Source: Ureibacillus sinduriensis BLB-1 = JCM 15800 (GTDB lineage: Bacteria; Bacillota; Bacilli; Bacillales_A; Planococcaceae). Taken from it: a stretch of 64,000 nucleotides of DNA. The notes beneath the pieces are model-generated. The model had not been told where the DNA came from and did not search any database. It was given only the letters and a program-made list of their open reading frames with translations. A program made the translations under genes and the position numbers. The stretch lies in contig NZ_JPVO01000045.1 of NCBI RefSeq assembly GCF_000772955.1, forward strand, positions 1-64,000, in the 5' to 3' direction. Shown piece by piece: positions 1 through 10,800 of this stretch (position 1 is the stretch's first letter; the number at the start of each line of letters is the position of its first letter).

Positions 1-1030
1 GCTCATAAAATGAGAGAAACCGCTCATAAAGAGAGAGCGCCCGCTCGAAAAGGAAGAAAAACCGCTCGTAAGGAGTGCGGAAACACTCGAAAAGAAGAAA
101 GTCGCTCGTAAAAGGAGAGAAACCGCTCATAAAAAGAGAGCGCCCGCTCGTAAGGAGTGCCGAAACGCTCAAGAAGAAAAAGTCGCTCATAAAATGAGAG
201 AAACCGCTCATAAAAAGAGGGTGCCCGCTCGTAAGGAGTGCCGAAACACTCAAGAAGAAAAAAGTCGCTCATAAAATGAGAGAAACCGCTCATAAAGAGA
301 GAGCGCCCGCTCGTAAGGAGTGCCGAAACGCTCGAGAAGAAAAAAGTCGCTCGTAAAAGGAGAGAAACCGCTCATAAAAAGAGGGTGCCCGCTCGTAAGG
401 AGTGCCGAAACGCTCAAGAAGAAAAAAGTCGCTCATAAAATGAGAGAAACCGCTCATAAAGAGAGAGCGCCCGCTCGTAAGGAGTGCCGAAACGCTCGAG
501 AAGAAAAAAGTCGCTCGTAAAAGGAGAGAAACCGCTCATAAAAAGAGGGTGCCCGCTCGTAAGGAGTGCCGAAACGCTCAAGAAGAAAAAAGTCGCTCAT
601 AAAATGAGAGAAACCGCTCATAAAGAGAGAGCGCCCGCTCGAAAAGGAAGAAAAACCGCTCGTAAGGAGTGCGGAAACACTCGAAAAGAAGAAAGTCGCT
701 CGTAAAAGGAGAGAAACCGCTCATAAAAAGAGAGCGCCCGCTCGTAAGGAGTGCCGAAACGCTCAAGAAGAAAAAGTCGCTCATAAAATGAGAGAAACCG
801 CTCATAAAAAGAGGGTGCCCGCTCGTAAGGAGTGCCGAAACACTCAAGAAGAAAAAAGTCGCTCATAAAATGAGAGAAACCGCTCATAAAGAGAGAGCGC
901 CCGCTCGTAAGGAGTGCCGAAACGCTCGAGAAGAAAAAAGTCGCTCGTAAAAGGAGACAAACGGCTCATAAAAAGAGGGTGCCCGCTCGTAAGGAGTGCG
1001 GAAACACTCGAAAAGAAGAGAGTCGCTCGT
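1..1030. repeat. Hierarchical tandem repeat array (left edge)
   Basis: About fifty 18-21 bp units, nearly all beginning GCTC, follow each other without unique spacers. Four unit types alternate (for example GCTCATAAAATGAGAGAAAC, GCTCGTAAGGAGTGCCGAAA, and a shorter GCTCAAGAAGAAAAAAGTC), giving a cycle of about 82 bp; a 164-bp (double-cycle) repeat is clear between about 310 and 640. On top of this, positions 1-355 recur almost exactly at 595-949, a shift of 594 bp. Most units carry a small CTC...GAG inverted repeat. Open frames occur on both strands only because the unit has few stops; none has a convincing start. The array continues beyond the left edge. Function unknown. Confidence 0.9.
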
Positions 1031-1065
1031 TTCCAACAAGAAACTGCTAGGATTTAACACGAAAA

Positions 1066-1094
1066 AATCGCAAAGCACCAGGTGCTTTGCGATT
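1066..1094 (-). terminator. Intrinsic terminator of yisL
   Basis: Perfect 14-bp inverted repeat (arms 1066-1079 and 1081-1094) around one base. Read on the minus strand it is followed by a run of six T. It lies 13 bp past the yisL stop and separates that gene from the repeat array. Confidence 0.85.
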
Positions 1095-1106
1095 GATCTC
1101 TTTTGA

Positions 1107-1472
1107 TTAAGCTAGAAAATTGATGCCCATTTGTAATTTGAATCCCATAAATAATACTGCAAATAATGAAATGGCAAATATTACCCAGAATATTGTCGTT
1201 GGTTTGTTTTTAGCTTGACGGACCAATACCATTTCCATCATGCCAATGACGATAATTCCCAAAAGGAATTTAATGCCATACTGCATGCCTTGTCCATAAT
1301 CCATCGCTTCGATAAATAACGCGCCACCCGTAATAATGACTAAAATATAGAACAAACGCAATACCATGTGAATCCCTTTTGATTTTGATGCAAAGGCCGC
1401 CACGAAAAATAGTATCAATGCAACTACCCAAGTGGTAATGTGTAGATGTGTTGAGCCTGTTAAAAAGTCCAT
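1107..1472 (-). CDS. yisL: YisL family (UPF0344) small membrane protein
   Basis: A 121-residue integral membrane protein with four hydrophobic segments (roughly residues 10-26, 38-55, 65-83, 92-112) and short loops, matching the length and pattern of B. subtilis YisL. The biochemical role of the family is not known. ATG start with an AGGTGGG-type ribosome site. It lies downstream of yisK in the same direction, as in B. subtilis, and ends at a strong terminator. The assignment rests on length, hydrophobicity pattern and gene order together. Confidence 0.8.
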   Translation of the reverse strand: MDFLTGSTHLHITTWVVALILFFVAAFASKSKGIHMVLRLFYILVIITGGALFIEAMDYGQGMQYGIKFLLGIIVIGMMEMVLVRQAKNKPTTIFWVIFAISLFAVLFMGFKLQMGINFLA

Positions 1473-1626
1473 ATGATTCCCACCTTATTTTTCTTTGTCA
1501 GCAATATCCTACCATAGGGGTGTTTGCGTGTTCAATTATAAAAGTCTTTATTTACTTTATTGTACAATTATTTACTATTTTTTAAGATGTAAGAAGGCAC
1601 TTTACTAGACATTTCTAAATTAATGT

Positions 1627-2529
1627 TTACTCGAAACGATTGGAAAGTGTCCCAATCCCCTGGATGGATACCTTCACTTCATCCCCCGCCTTTAAGAAAG
1701 TTGGAGGATTCATTCCTTTACCCACCCCGGCCGGTGTACCAGTCAAAATTACATCGCCCGGCTCCAGCGTCACGTATTTAGAAAGAATTGAAACGAGATC
1801 TTCGATTGAAAAGACCATATCATTCGTTGAACCATTTTGACGAACTTCCCCGTTGACTTTTGTCACCACTGTTAGATTTTGCGGATCTGTAATTTCATCT
1901 TTCGAAACGATATAAGGTCCAAGTGGGCATGATCCATCTAAACTTTTTCCTAGGAAAAATTGTTTATGGCGCTCTTGTAGATCACGGGCAGTTAAATCAT
2001 TTGCGATTGTATAGCCAAAAATATAATCAAAGGCAAGATTTTTTGGAATATCAGACCCTTTTTTACCGATTACAATTGCCAACTCACCTTCGTAATCCAA
2101 GGCATCGGTTTTTCCTTCATGAATTGACAGCACCTGTTCATCTGCCGCGATGGAAGTCGGTGATTTTGTAAATACAACTAAATCTTGGGGAGCTTCTAGT
2201 GCACCCATCTCTTTTGCATGTTCATTATAATTTTTGCCGATGCATAGAATATTTTTTGGTGTTCTAGGAATCGGTGATAGCCATTCTATATCAGAAAAGG
2301 AATGCTTAAATTTTGCAACTTGTTCTGATTGACTTGCTGCTTCAACCAATTTACGAATTTGTTCAACAAAGTCAAAACCTAGCGCAATTCCATCAATAAT
2401 CTGTGTTGGAAAGGAAGGGAGAATTTCAAGCTCTTCTTGTATTGCCAGCACATCCCAAACTGCTTCTTCTTTTTTAACTTTCGGACCGAATTTCACTTCT
2501 CCATTTAATTTGAACGATAAAATCTTCAT
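1627..2529 (-). CDS. yisK: Fumarylacetoacetate hydrolase family protein, YisK type
   Basis: 300 residues. The C-terminal two thirds have the FAH fold signatures: the ILCIGKNYNEHAKEMG stretch (about 95-110), the metal-binding DYEGELAIVIGKKG segment (about 143-156), and the late GDVILTGTPAGVG motif. Members bind Mg or Mn and cleave or decarboxylate beta-keto acids; B. subtilis YisK has been reported to decarboxylate oxaloacetate and to affect cell shape when overproduced. ATG start with AAGGAG nine bases upstream. The yisK-yisL pair is conserved, which supports the name. The true substrate here cannot be read from sequence. Confidence 0.85.
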   Translation of the reverse strand: MKILSFKLNGEVKFGPKVKKEEAVWDVLAIQEELEILPSFPTQIIDGIALGFDFVEQIRKLVEAASQSEQVAKFKHSFSDIEWLSPIPRTPKNILCIGKNYNEHAKEMGALEAPQDLVVFTKSPTSIAADEQVLSIHEGKTDALDYEGELAIVIGKKGSDIPKNLAFDYIFGYTIANDLTARDLQERHKQFFLGKSLDGSCPLGPYIVSKDEITDPQNLTVVTKVNGEVRQNGSTNDMVFSIEDLVSILSKYVTLEPGDVILTGTPAGVGKGMNPPTFLKAGDEVKVSIQGIGTLSNRFE

Positions 2530-2732
2530 AAATAATGGCTCCTTCTTTTTTCCTTTGTTGTCTCCACATTCTTTAATTCTCTTGATTGAATGCTAGATTA
2601 GTACCATCATACACCAAATTTTCAGAAATTGCTCATTTCCCAGACAAGAATTTTGGACAATTCATAAATAATCACTAATAAGAACTGTTGAATTCTCTAG
2701 GTCAATCGGCAGGAAAATCGGTCTATAAAACG

Positions 2733-3887
2733 TTACTTATAGATTAACTTCTTAACTGCCAACTCCAAAGGTCCCTGTCTAAACTTGATGAACCATAGCT
2801 CCGCTAAGATGACCTGGATGATAAATATCCCAATGGCTATAAATGTTCCCATTTGAACATCGACTTTACCATATAAACCGAATCCAAAGTTATAAAATAG
2901 CAGTGAACAAATAATCGATTGCAAAAGATATAGAGTAAGGGACATGCGCCCCGCTTTTGCCAATGGCTTAAGAAGCTTTGGCAATACCGGAATCATGCAA
3001 AGGCATACGATCAACCCAATATAACCGATTGAAAGAATCGGCCCCCCCACATACACCTTCAAATAGTCCAGCAAATAGGTACGAGTAAATAAATATGGGG
3101 CATTCTTAATGAAAAGACCTAAAGCTAAGCATACGATTGTCAATGGTATCCATAGGACCTTCAACTCTTTCCCTCTCTCAATCAGACGCCATTTTGCAAA
3201 AGCTGCCCCAATCAGCATATAAGGCAAAATGGTCATTAGCGAGGTAATCCACATGCTGATGTGCATTTGTACCGATAAATCATCGAGTCTTTGAAGGAAA
3301 GCATCCGTCCAGCTCCCGATGCCATAGGCGGTAATCGCATTGTTAATCATTGCGATATCGACGGACAGTTCTTCAACTTCCACGTTGGCCAAACCTGCCA
3401 ATAAGAATATCCCAATGAAGAATAGCTGCATGAAGCCATTGATAACAACGCCAAAAGTCAAAAGCCAGCCACTGCCGAAGCGCAGAAACAAAATAAGGAA
3501 AAAACCGCAAAATGCGTACATTGTCAAAATATCCCCGTACCAAATGAAAAAGGCATGGAATAGGCCTAGAATAAATAATATGACTAATCTCTTTGGCGCA
3601 AATTTGTAAAAATTGATGCCAGTTCGTTCAGCTTTCATATATTGCATTGCGAGACCGTATCCAAACAGCATTGAAAATAATGGATAAAAACTGCTTTGAA
3701 CATAAATATCCAACGTTTGGTGCCAGATAATATCTTTTGCTTCCGTAAACCAACTGCCAAGATCAATATGGGGCATCGGCAAATAGAACGCAAACATATT
3801 CACAAGCAAAATCCCCAGTAAACTAAATCCGCGCAAAATATCAAGAGTATCTACTCTCTCATTTACAGTCGTAGGTTGAAAATTCAC
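2733..3887 (-). CDS. DUF418 family multi-pass membrane protein
   Basis: 384 residues with about ten hydrophobic segments. The N terminus has the family hallmark RVDTLDILRGFSLLGILLVN, a first transmembrane helix with the conserved D-LRG motif shared with acyltransferase-like membrane families; the C-terminal half (from about residue 210) is the DUF418 region. GTG start eight bases after AGGAG. It stands alone, with about 200 bp before yisK and 256 bp after addA. Function of the family is unproven; roles in transport or acyl transfer across the membrane are speculation. Confidence 0.8.
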   Translation of the reverse strand: MNFQPTTVNERVDTLDILRGFSLLGILLVNMFAFYLPMPHIDLGSWFTEAKDIIWHQTLDIYVQSSFYPLFSMLFGYGLAMQYMKAERTGINFYKFAPKRLVILFILGLFHAFFIWYGDILTMYAFCGFFLILFLRFGSGWLLTFGVVINGFMQLFFIGIFLLAGLANVEVEELSVDIAMINNAITAYGIGSWTDAFLQRLDDLSVQMHISMWITSLMTILPYMLIGAAFAKWRLIERGKELKVLWIPLTIVCLALGLFIKNAPYLFTRTYLLDYLKVYVGGPILSIGYIGLIVCLCMIPVLPKLLKPLAKAGRMSLTLYLLQSIICSLLFYNFGFGLYGKVDVQMGTFIAIGIFIIQVILAELWFIKFRQGPLELAVKKLIYK

Positions 3888-3960
3888 AATCCGTTCTCCT
3901 TTTCTTCACAAGTTAAAACTCACCTAAAGTTATTTTACATGATTATCCAACCTTTGTTTA

Positions 3961-3997
3961 AAAAAAGCCCATTAATTTTTAGTAAATTAATAGGCTC
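3961..3997 (-). terminator. Terminator downstream of addBA
   Basis: Stem AGCC-ATTAATTT pairing with AAATTAAT-GGCT, followed on the minus strand by seven T. It sits about 150 bp beyond the addA stop codon; the rest of 3888-4143 shows nothing else recognisable. Confidence 0.75.
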
Positions 3998-4143
3998 CAG
4001 ATTTTTGACAGTCCGCTTTATCCTATGTTGGGTAACTTACTGCCACTTATTAACGTTTGGTTCGATTCTAGTATCCTCAATCCAACCGGCCTTGTCGGCA
4101 AGCATTCTAGATAGTTTGAAAGTTTTTGTATAAGCTTCACAAG

Positions 4144-7100
4144 TTACTCCAGCACGATTTCCTTTTCGGCATTGTAAAGATACAGCACTTTTTCATCGAC
4201 TTTCACTTGTAAAATAGTCTCAATTGCCTCACTATAATTCCTTAATTGAACACCATAGCGTTTTTTCATTTCATTTGTTAAATAAGGTTCTTCGGAGAAC
4301 GAAGGCAGAATTTTGTCTGTCTTATAATCAAGTAAAACCCACTTCCCTTGCTCATCTTCGAATAAACAATCGAGGATTCCTTGAACGATTTGGGAATCCC
4401 CCTCTTCATCAACAATACTTAATGTAAAAGGAATTTCTCGGTGCAATTGCTTTGACCGGGAAAAACGCTGTCCAATATTACTAAAAAAGAATTGAACTAC
4501 TTTTTGAGGGTCCACAACTTGGATCTCATCTACTGTCAGCAAATCTCTTTCGACGAGGACATTTAAATAGTCACCGACTTCTGCAATGGTAGAAAACCCC
4601 TCTTTCGGCGCATGCTGCATCACTGTATGAACAACGGTACCTATTTCCGTCGCCGATAATTTTTTCGCTTGTAAAAACTGCGGCCGTTTTTGTGCTGAAG
4701 TGACCGTTGAATTCATGACCTTTGTTTCGGTTTCTTCTGCACGCTGCAAGTTTTCGATTCGTTTAATCTCTGAAACACTCGTTTTGGAGCTTTTCGTCAC
4801 AGCATTTCTATAAGCATAAGGTGAAGTAAATCGGTTCGTCAGTTTACTTAACAATCCTTCATCCACCTCATGTTCTTCCTCTTCAGCCAATACATCATTC
4901 TCCTGTGAGTACAAAGTATTCATAAAGAATGTGTTTGATATTAGAGTAACTACCCATTTAGTTGGGTGGTCGATTGGACGGTACTCTGCATCGCTGAAAG
5001 GTACAAAGGATTCATGTCTGGCTACGGCAGGCCCAATCCAATCCAAGTAGTTTTTAGCCCGTGCCCGTAAATACTCCGGCAACATGACATCCGTCGGCAG
5101 GTGCTGCACCTCGCACCAAGTCGAACGAACCTTTTCCCAATCTTTCACTGAACCCACAAGGATCAATCTCTCTTTAGCCCTTGTCATGGCTACATACAAC
5201 ACACGCATTTCCTCAGCCTTTAACTCGAGCGTTTTCTTCTCTTTCATTGCCAGAAATGGCAGTGATGTATACATGATTCGGTCATCTGGGTCGATTGCCT
5301 TTACAGCTAGTCCAAATTGTTGGTCAAAAAGATAAGGATTGCTAAAATCCATTTGGTTAAAATTGCGTCCCAATCCAGCAACAAAGACAACAGGGTACTC
5401 AAGTCCTTTGGATGAATGGATTGTCACGAGACGTACCACATCATCTTTCTCGCCGATTGATTTGGCAACACCGAGATCATCTCCACGGGAGCGTATCCGA
5501 TCGATAAAGCGCAAAAATCGGAATAACCCGCGAAAGGATGTTTTTTCATACATTAAGGCCCGGTCATGCAATGTTCTTAAATTGGCTTGACGTTGTTTCC
5601 CATTCGTCATTGCCCCGACCATTTCATAGTAATTCGTATCGATATAAATCTTCCAAATTAAATCGGATAAGGAACCTCTTCGGGCAAGATTTCTCCAAGT
5701 ATCAAGCTGTGCTAAAAATCTTTGCAATTTCACCGCAGTGTCAATATCCAATCCCGAATGCCCTTCTTCTACAAATTGTTTTACGGCGTCATAGTAAGGC
5801 GCCTTTCGATCGGCAAGCCGGATTTTGGCCAATTCATTTTCAGTACAGCCGATAAAGGGTGCTCTCAAGACGGAAGCTAAAGGAATGTCTTGGTAAGGGT
5901 TATCGATTATCTTTAACACATTCAGCATAACCATGACTTCCAGTGCTTCAAAATATCCTTTCGAAGATTCTGCGTATAAAGGAATGCCGGCAGACTTAAA
6001 CTCTTCGACCAAATCATTCGACCATGTCATGGAACGCATCAAAATCACAATATCGCTATACCGCATCGGTCTGATCCGTTTTGAAGGGTCCTTCTGTTTC
6101 GCATCATAAACAGTTGCCCCACCATCAATGAGTTCGCGAATTCGTTTAATAATAAAACGTGCTTCTGCTTGCGATTTCTTTATCTCTTCATCAATGGGTG
6201 TTTCCATTTCGGCTTCTTCCGTTACTTGGGAATCTTCTTGTTCTTCATAAAGAATTGCTAGTTCAATCGGCATCTCAACATCATTATAAGGGGCACCGGG
6301 TTTCAGCCCCGCTTTTTCATCATAATGAATCTCCCCTACTGTCTTGCCCATAATTTGTTCAAAGACAAAATTCGTTCCATGCAATACTTCTTTCCGACTT
6401 CGGAAATTTGCATTCAGATCAATTTTTAAGCCATTCGTATCCGCCTCTTCGTCGAACTGGTTGTACTTATTTAAAAAGAGCATAGGCTCGGCAAGCCGGA
6501 ATCGGTAAATTGATTGTTTTACATCACCAACCATGAACATGTTCCCGTCGATTTCGGTGCCACTTTTAACGAGCTGTAAAATTGTCTCCTGAAGCATATT
6601 CGTATCTTGATATTCATCGACCAATACTTCTTTGAATTTTTCTTTAAAATCAAGTGCAACCGGGGATGGACGGAGTACGCCTTCCTCTTCGACCGTCAAT
6701 ATATCGAGGGCATAATGCTCCAAGTCTGAAAAGTCCACGAGTCCTCTTTGTAACTTCGCGGCTTTAAACTTCTCACTGAAGCTTTCCGTCAACTCTACCA
6801 ATGTGTCGATAATGGGCGCCATGAGCCTGATTTCTTGCAATAGCCGTTCCGGTTTGCGTAAGAAGAAAGATTCTTTTAGTTGTTTGACCACGTCTTTTGC
6901 TTGATCCCTTTTCTTCTTCGCCTTCTTTTGAAGTTCGGGATCGCAACTATCCTTCGGCATCCTTGCCAACGTTGACCATTTTAAAGCATTAAAGAAGTCA
7001 TATGCCTCCTGCCATGTGCCATGCGAAAGTATTCTTCTCGCTTCCTCTAGTAATTCGGTATCAAGCCTTGCTGTTTCCCCATAATTATATGGTCCATCCG

Positions 7101-7860
7101 GCTTCAAGGCATATTGGCGTACTTCTTCAATATGGGCAAGTGCTTCCTCAAGACTGAACTTAATGGAATTTTTCAAGGGCTCTATAAAATCCAGTTCATC
7201 AATTGTGATATTGTCGGGCAAGTCATATTGCTGGGATAAAGATCTCAACCATTTTGTTGGTTCCGGATGTACTCTTGATGTGTCATACAATTTATCAATT
7301 AATGTTTCGATGGCTTGATCGTCTCGATCTGAAGTAAAACTATCCACCAAACGATAAACCGCGTTTACCTTTTCTTCATCTTTTTGGTCATACGCTTCTT
7401 CCAACACTTCCGCTAAAACATCATCCCGCAATAAAGCGGATTCTCCTTCATTGGCAATTCGAAACCCAGGGTCGATGTCAATAAGGTAGGCATATTGGCG
7501 AACAATGGCTAAACAAAATGAATGCAGGGTGGAAATTTGGGCTTTATTTACTAAGCTTAGCTGGCGCCGCAAATGCTGATTATTAGGATTTTTCGCAATC
7601 TCTTTTTCTAGAGCTTCCGCCATACGATGGCGCATTTCAGCTGCCGATGCATTTGTGAAGGTCACAACAAGCAGCTCATCCACATCGATTGGATTTTCGC
7701 TTGAAATGGTTTTTTCAATCATTCGGTTAATTAGTACTGCTGTTTTACCCGAACCAGCAGCTGCCGAAACGAGCGTATCTTGTCCAGTGGCCCAAATGGC
7801 TTTCCACTGTTCGTCCGTCCAGGTAACATCAGGTCCTTTCTCAGGAATTATCAGCCCCAT
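4144..7860 (-). CDS. addA: ATP-dependent helicase/nuclease subunit A
   Basis: 1238 residues, the normal length of AddA. N-terminal UvrD-type helicase with Walker A SAAAGSGKT (about 32-40), DEYQDTN motif, and VTIHSSKGLEYPVVFVAGL motif V/VI region with MTRAKERL. The C-terminal nuclease has the RecB-type GILDCLFE...LLDYKTDK signature. With AddB it resects double-strand breaks, recognises Chi and prepares 3-prime tails for RecA. The start overlaps the addB stop by 20 bp, so the two are translationally coupled. Helicase and nuclease motifs are both intact, so the enzyme should be active. Confidence 0.97.
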   Translation of the reverse strand: MGLIIPEKGPDVTWTDEQWKAIWATGQDTLVSAAAGSGKTAVLINRMIEKTISSENPIDVDELLVVTFTNASAAEMRHRMAEALEKEIAKNPNNQHLRRQLSLVNKAQISTLHSFCLAIVRQYAYLIDIDPGFRIANEGESALLRDDVLAEVLEEAYDQKDEEKVNAVYRLVDSFTSDRDDQAIETLIDKLYDTSRVHPEPTKWLRSLSQQYDLPDNITIDELDFIEPLKNSIKFSLEEALAHIEEVRQYALKPDGPYNYGETARLDTELLEEARRILSHGTWQEAYDFFNALKWSTLARMPKDSCDPELQKKAKKKRDQAKDVVKQLKESFFLRKPERLLQEIRLMAPIIDTLVELTESFSEKFKAAKLQRGLVDFSDLEHYALDILTVEEEGVLRPSPVALDFKEKFKEVLVDEYQDTNMLQETILQLVKSGTEIDGNMFMVGDVKQSIYRFRLAEPMLFLNKYNQFDEEADTNGLKIDLNANFRSRKEVLHGTNFVFEQIMGKTVGEIHYDEKAGLKPGAPYNDVEMPIELAILYEEQEDSQVTEEAEMETPIDEEIKKSQAEARFIIKRIRELIDGGATVYDAKQKDPSKRIRPMRYSDIVILMRSMTWSNDLVEEFKSAGIPLYAESSKGYFEALEVMVMLNVLKIIDNPYQDIPLASVLRAPFIGCTENELAKIRLADRKAPYYDAVKQFVEEGHSGLDIDTAVKLQRFLAQLDTWRNLARRGSLSDLIWKIYIDTNYYEMVGAMTNGKQRQANLRTLHDRALMYEKTSFRGLFRFLRFIDRIRSRGDDLGVAKSIGEKDDVVRLVTIHSSKGLEYPVVFVAGLGRNFNQMDFSNPYLFDQQFGLAVKAIDPDDRIMYTSLPFLAMKEKKTLELKAEEMRVLYVAMTRAKERLILVGSVKDWEKVRSTWCEVQHLPTDVMLPEYLRARAKNYLDWIGPAVARHESFVPFSDAEYRPIDHPTKWVVTLISNTFFMNTLYSQENDVLAEEEEHEVDEGLLSKLTNRFTSPYAYRNAVTKSSKTSVSEIKRIENLQRAEETETKVMNSTVTSAQKRPQFLQAKKLSATEIGTVVHTVMQHAPKEGFSTIAEVGDYLNVLVERDLLTVDEIQVVDPQKVVQFFFSNIGQRFSRSKQLHREIPFTLSIVDEEGDSQIVQGILDCLFEDEQGKWVLLDYKTDKILPSFSEEPYLTNEMKKRYGVQLRNYSEAIETILQVKVDEKVLYLYNAEKEIVLE

Positions 7861-10800
7861 TGTCCTTCATCTCCTCTCTTATTTTCGAAACAATGTTAAT
7901 CGGTTTGTCTGCCTGCAGTTGATGATAGAACTGTTCATGGTCGGTTGTGTCGAATTGACATACGGACTTGAAACTGCAGAAATCGCAAGCTGTCCGCCCT
8001 TTTAACCGATATGGTTGAATCCCGGTTTCGCCGCTTAAAATACCTTCTCCAGCAACTCTATGTTTATATCGAACATATTGCTTAATTTGACCCATTTCAC
8101 TTGGCTGGACAATACTGGAGAAATGCGTTGATGCCGATCCATCTTTATTTATTTGCACCGGCACGATTTTCGACTTTCCGTCTATCTCTAGATCCTCATC
8201 CATTGCGATTAAGGACTCTGTATTTTCGGTTAGCAGCCCCTTCATGCGGTACTTTCTCATACGTTCCAATTCCAGAGTTGCCTCGTCCACTTCTTGCTCC
8301 ATTTTTAAAATCGGGTTATGGACATGTACATACAGTACGCCGGCAGGATCGACATCCCCATCAAACCAAATTTGCGAATTTTCCACCGCCACATCCAAGT
8401 AAGTCAATAGTTGCAGCGAAATCCCGTGATAGACCTCATTAAGATCAAGATCACGGCTCGAAGACTTATAATCAATAACACGCAAATAGGATTTTTCTCC
8501 GATTTTCGCACGATCGATCCGGTCGATACGGCCTTGGATATGCATTTTTTTCCCGCCCGATAAGTCAATCTCCAAAGGCGGCAGCTTCTCATTTGGACCA
8601 AATGCCGCTTCAATCGCTACTGGTTTAAAGAAGGAATTTTTCGCATGCTGGGATAGTGCCATCATCGTTCGCTCAACAATCCGTATTAATTTGCGCTGGA
8701 TATAGCGGTAACGGGCACTACTTAATAAGATTTGGTGCGAGAATACAGGGACGATATGCTCAACAGCCTGCCGGGCAAGCTGGCTGCATTGAATTTTGGA
8801 TAACCGGTTCCACTGCAAGTTCAATCGTTCCGTTTCGAGGGTAATCCATTTCAATGCTTCGTGGAATAAATCCCCCATCGCAAAGTTTTCGAGCCGGTAA
8901 ACTGCCCGTTCCTCCAACCTCAAGCCATAGGTTGTAAAGTGGGAGAATGGGCAACGATAAAACTTCTCGACACGAGAAACACTGGAGGTTAACTCAGTGC
9001 CGTATAAACTCTCTGTAACTTCGGGAGTTAATTTTTCCGCCACATTTTTCTTTACCAATGGACGCATGACTGCTTGAAGTGCATACTTCCAATTTTTATC
9101 CTGTTCGTAGAATGTTTTTAGCGCCATCCACTCCGGAGCAAGCTGCTGGGAATATTCAGCCTGCCGTAATTGCGTCATTAGATATGCCAATGAAGTTCTG
9201 GGATGCTGTAAGTAAGAAAGTGCTTTACCATGGTCCACCTCCTCAATCGGATCATTCAGAACTCTTGTGTGTGGACATGTTCTGACTCCATCCACCTCGA
9301 ACAGCTTATGTAACCGATTGACATAAAGGGAAGGCAACAACGCTTTGCTTTCTTCATCCGAACTAGAAAATGTGACGTACAGTCTGTCGGTTGGTGAAGA
9401 GAAAGCACGGTAAATTAATAATGCTTCTTGCAACAGGCGATGTTTCGAAGTCGGTGATAGCTCGGTATCAATCTGTGCAAACCACCCACGTTCAGCATCT
9501 GTTATTAGTCCTTCATAATCCATCCGCATTGGATAAACGCCATCATTAACACCAATGACAAATACTGATTTCTTGTTATCAAAATGGGCAAATTCAACGG
9601 TTGAAACCGTTACTTCATCTACCGAAGGAGGAATTTTTGAAAAATGCAGCGTATCAAAGCCTTCATCCAAAATTTGCGCAGCTTCCTCAAGCCTCAATTT
9701 TTGATCACCAAATAAAAGAGCAAATTGATCCAAGACATTGACCCATCGATTCCATGCTTGATCATGTTCAGTTGCCCCATGCAGGTCATGCTCTTGTAGT
9801 TCGGTCGACTTTAAATCCTGCAATTTATCGTACACTCTCAACTCATCTACACAACTATATAGTGCTATAGCAATTTCCCGACCTGTTTCCGCCTTGCTTA
9901 GGCTCGCTTGAAGTCTTTCCAAAGGTGCTTTGATGATTTCTCTCATCTCATCAATCAACTTCTGCATTTCGATTTCTTCATCGGTTTGCCTTTTGGAGTA
10001 AAATTCCAAACCGCGGTATTTTTTATAGAACCATCTGGAATCCTCAAACCATCGATAGCCATAAATCCCTTGTGCAATGACAAAGTTTTCAAAAAGGTCG
10101 GCTTTTTCTCTCATTGTCTTCAAATCACTTTTAAATGGAAAGAACAAATCTGTTTTTACACTTCTAAAAACAGGTTCGTATTGCCAATTGGACGTCATCA
10201 CTTCCAGAATGGATCGACTGAATTCAATCAATGGGTGGTGCAGCATGGTCTTTTTCTCATTTGTAAAAAAAGGTATATCATATTGGGCAAAAATCGTTTG
10301 AATCAACGGATCGTATAGTTCTGCTTGACGATACATAATCCCGATATCCTGATACCGCATTCCTTCCTCTTGGACAATTCGACATATTTCCCGGGCAATC
10401 GCATGTATTTCCGCTCTTCGATTTACACCTTCCAATATTTGAACATGGCCATTTGAATGAATGGGCTTTGCAACCGATAGATGAAATTGTTCTTCAATAT
10501 GCTGCAAGTCATGGTTATGGAAGCGGTGATTTGTTTCCAGATGAATGCGTGGTTCAACTTCCATTTGTACTTTATACGCTTCCTGAAGCAGCTTATCGTA
10601 CACCATTGCCGGCCGGTAAAATACCGCTTGGTCATCATACATATCGTTTGGGTCCTCAAACGGTAGTACGATCGTCACTCTCTTTGCCAATGACATCAAC
10701 TGTTTTACAATTTCAAACTCCCTGACGGTAAAAGCAGTGAATCCATCAATATAAATGTGTGCTTCCCTAATCTTCCGGGAATTATGGAGCTGCTCTAGAA

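Noticed and set aside
1-1030. CRISPR array
   Set aside because: Units are adjacent and themselves similar; there are no unique spacers and no cas genes nearby.
24-1078. Several 60-90 residue open frames on both strands of the left-edge array
   Set aside because: They follow the repeat period on both strands, lack ribosome sites, and encode only low-complexity repeats; best explained as stop-poor repeat DNA.
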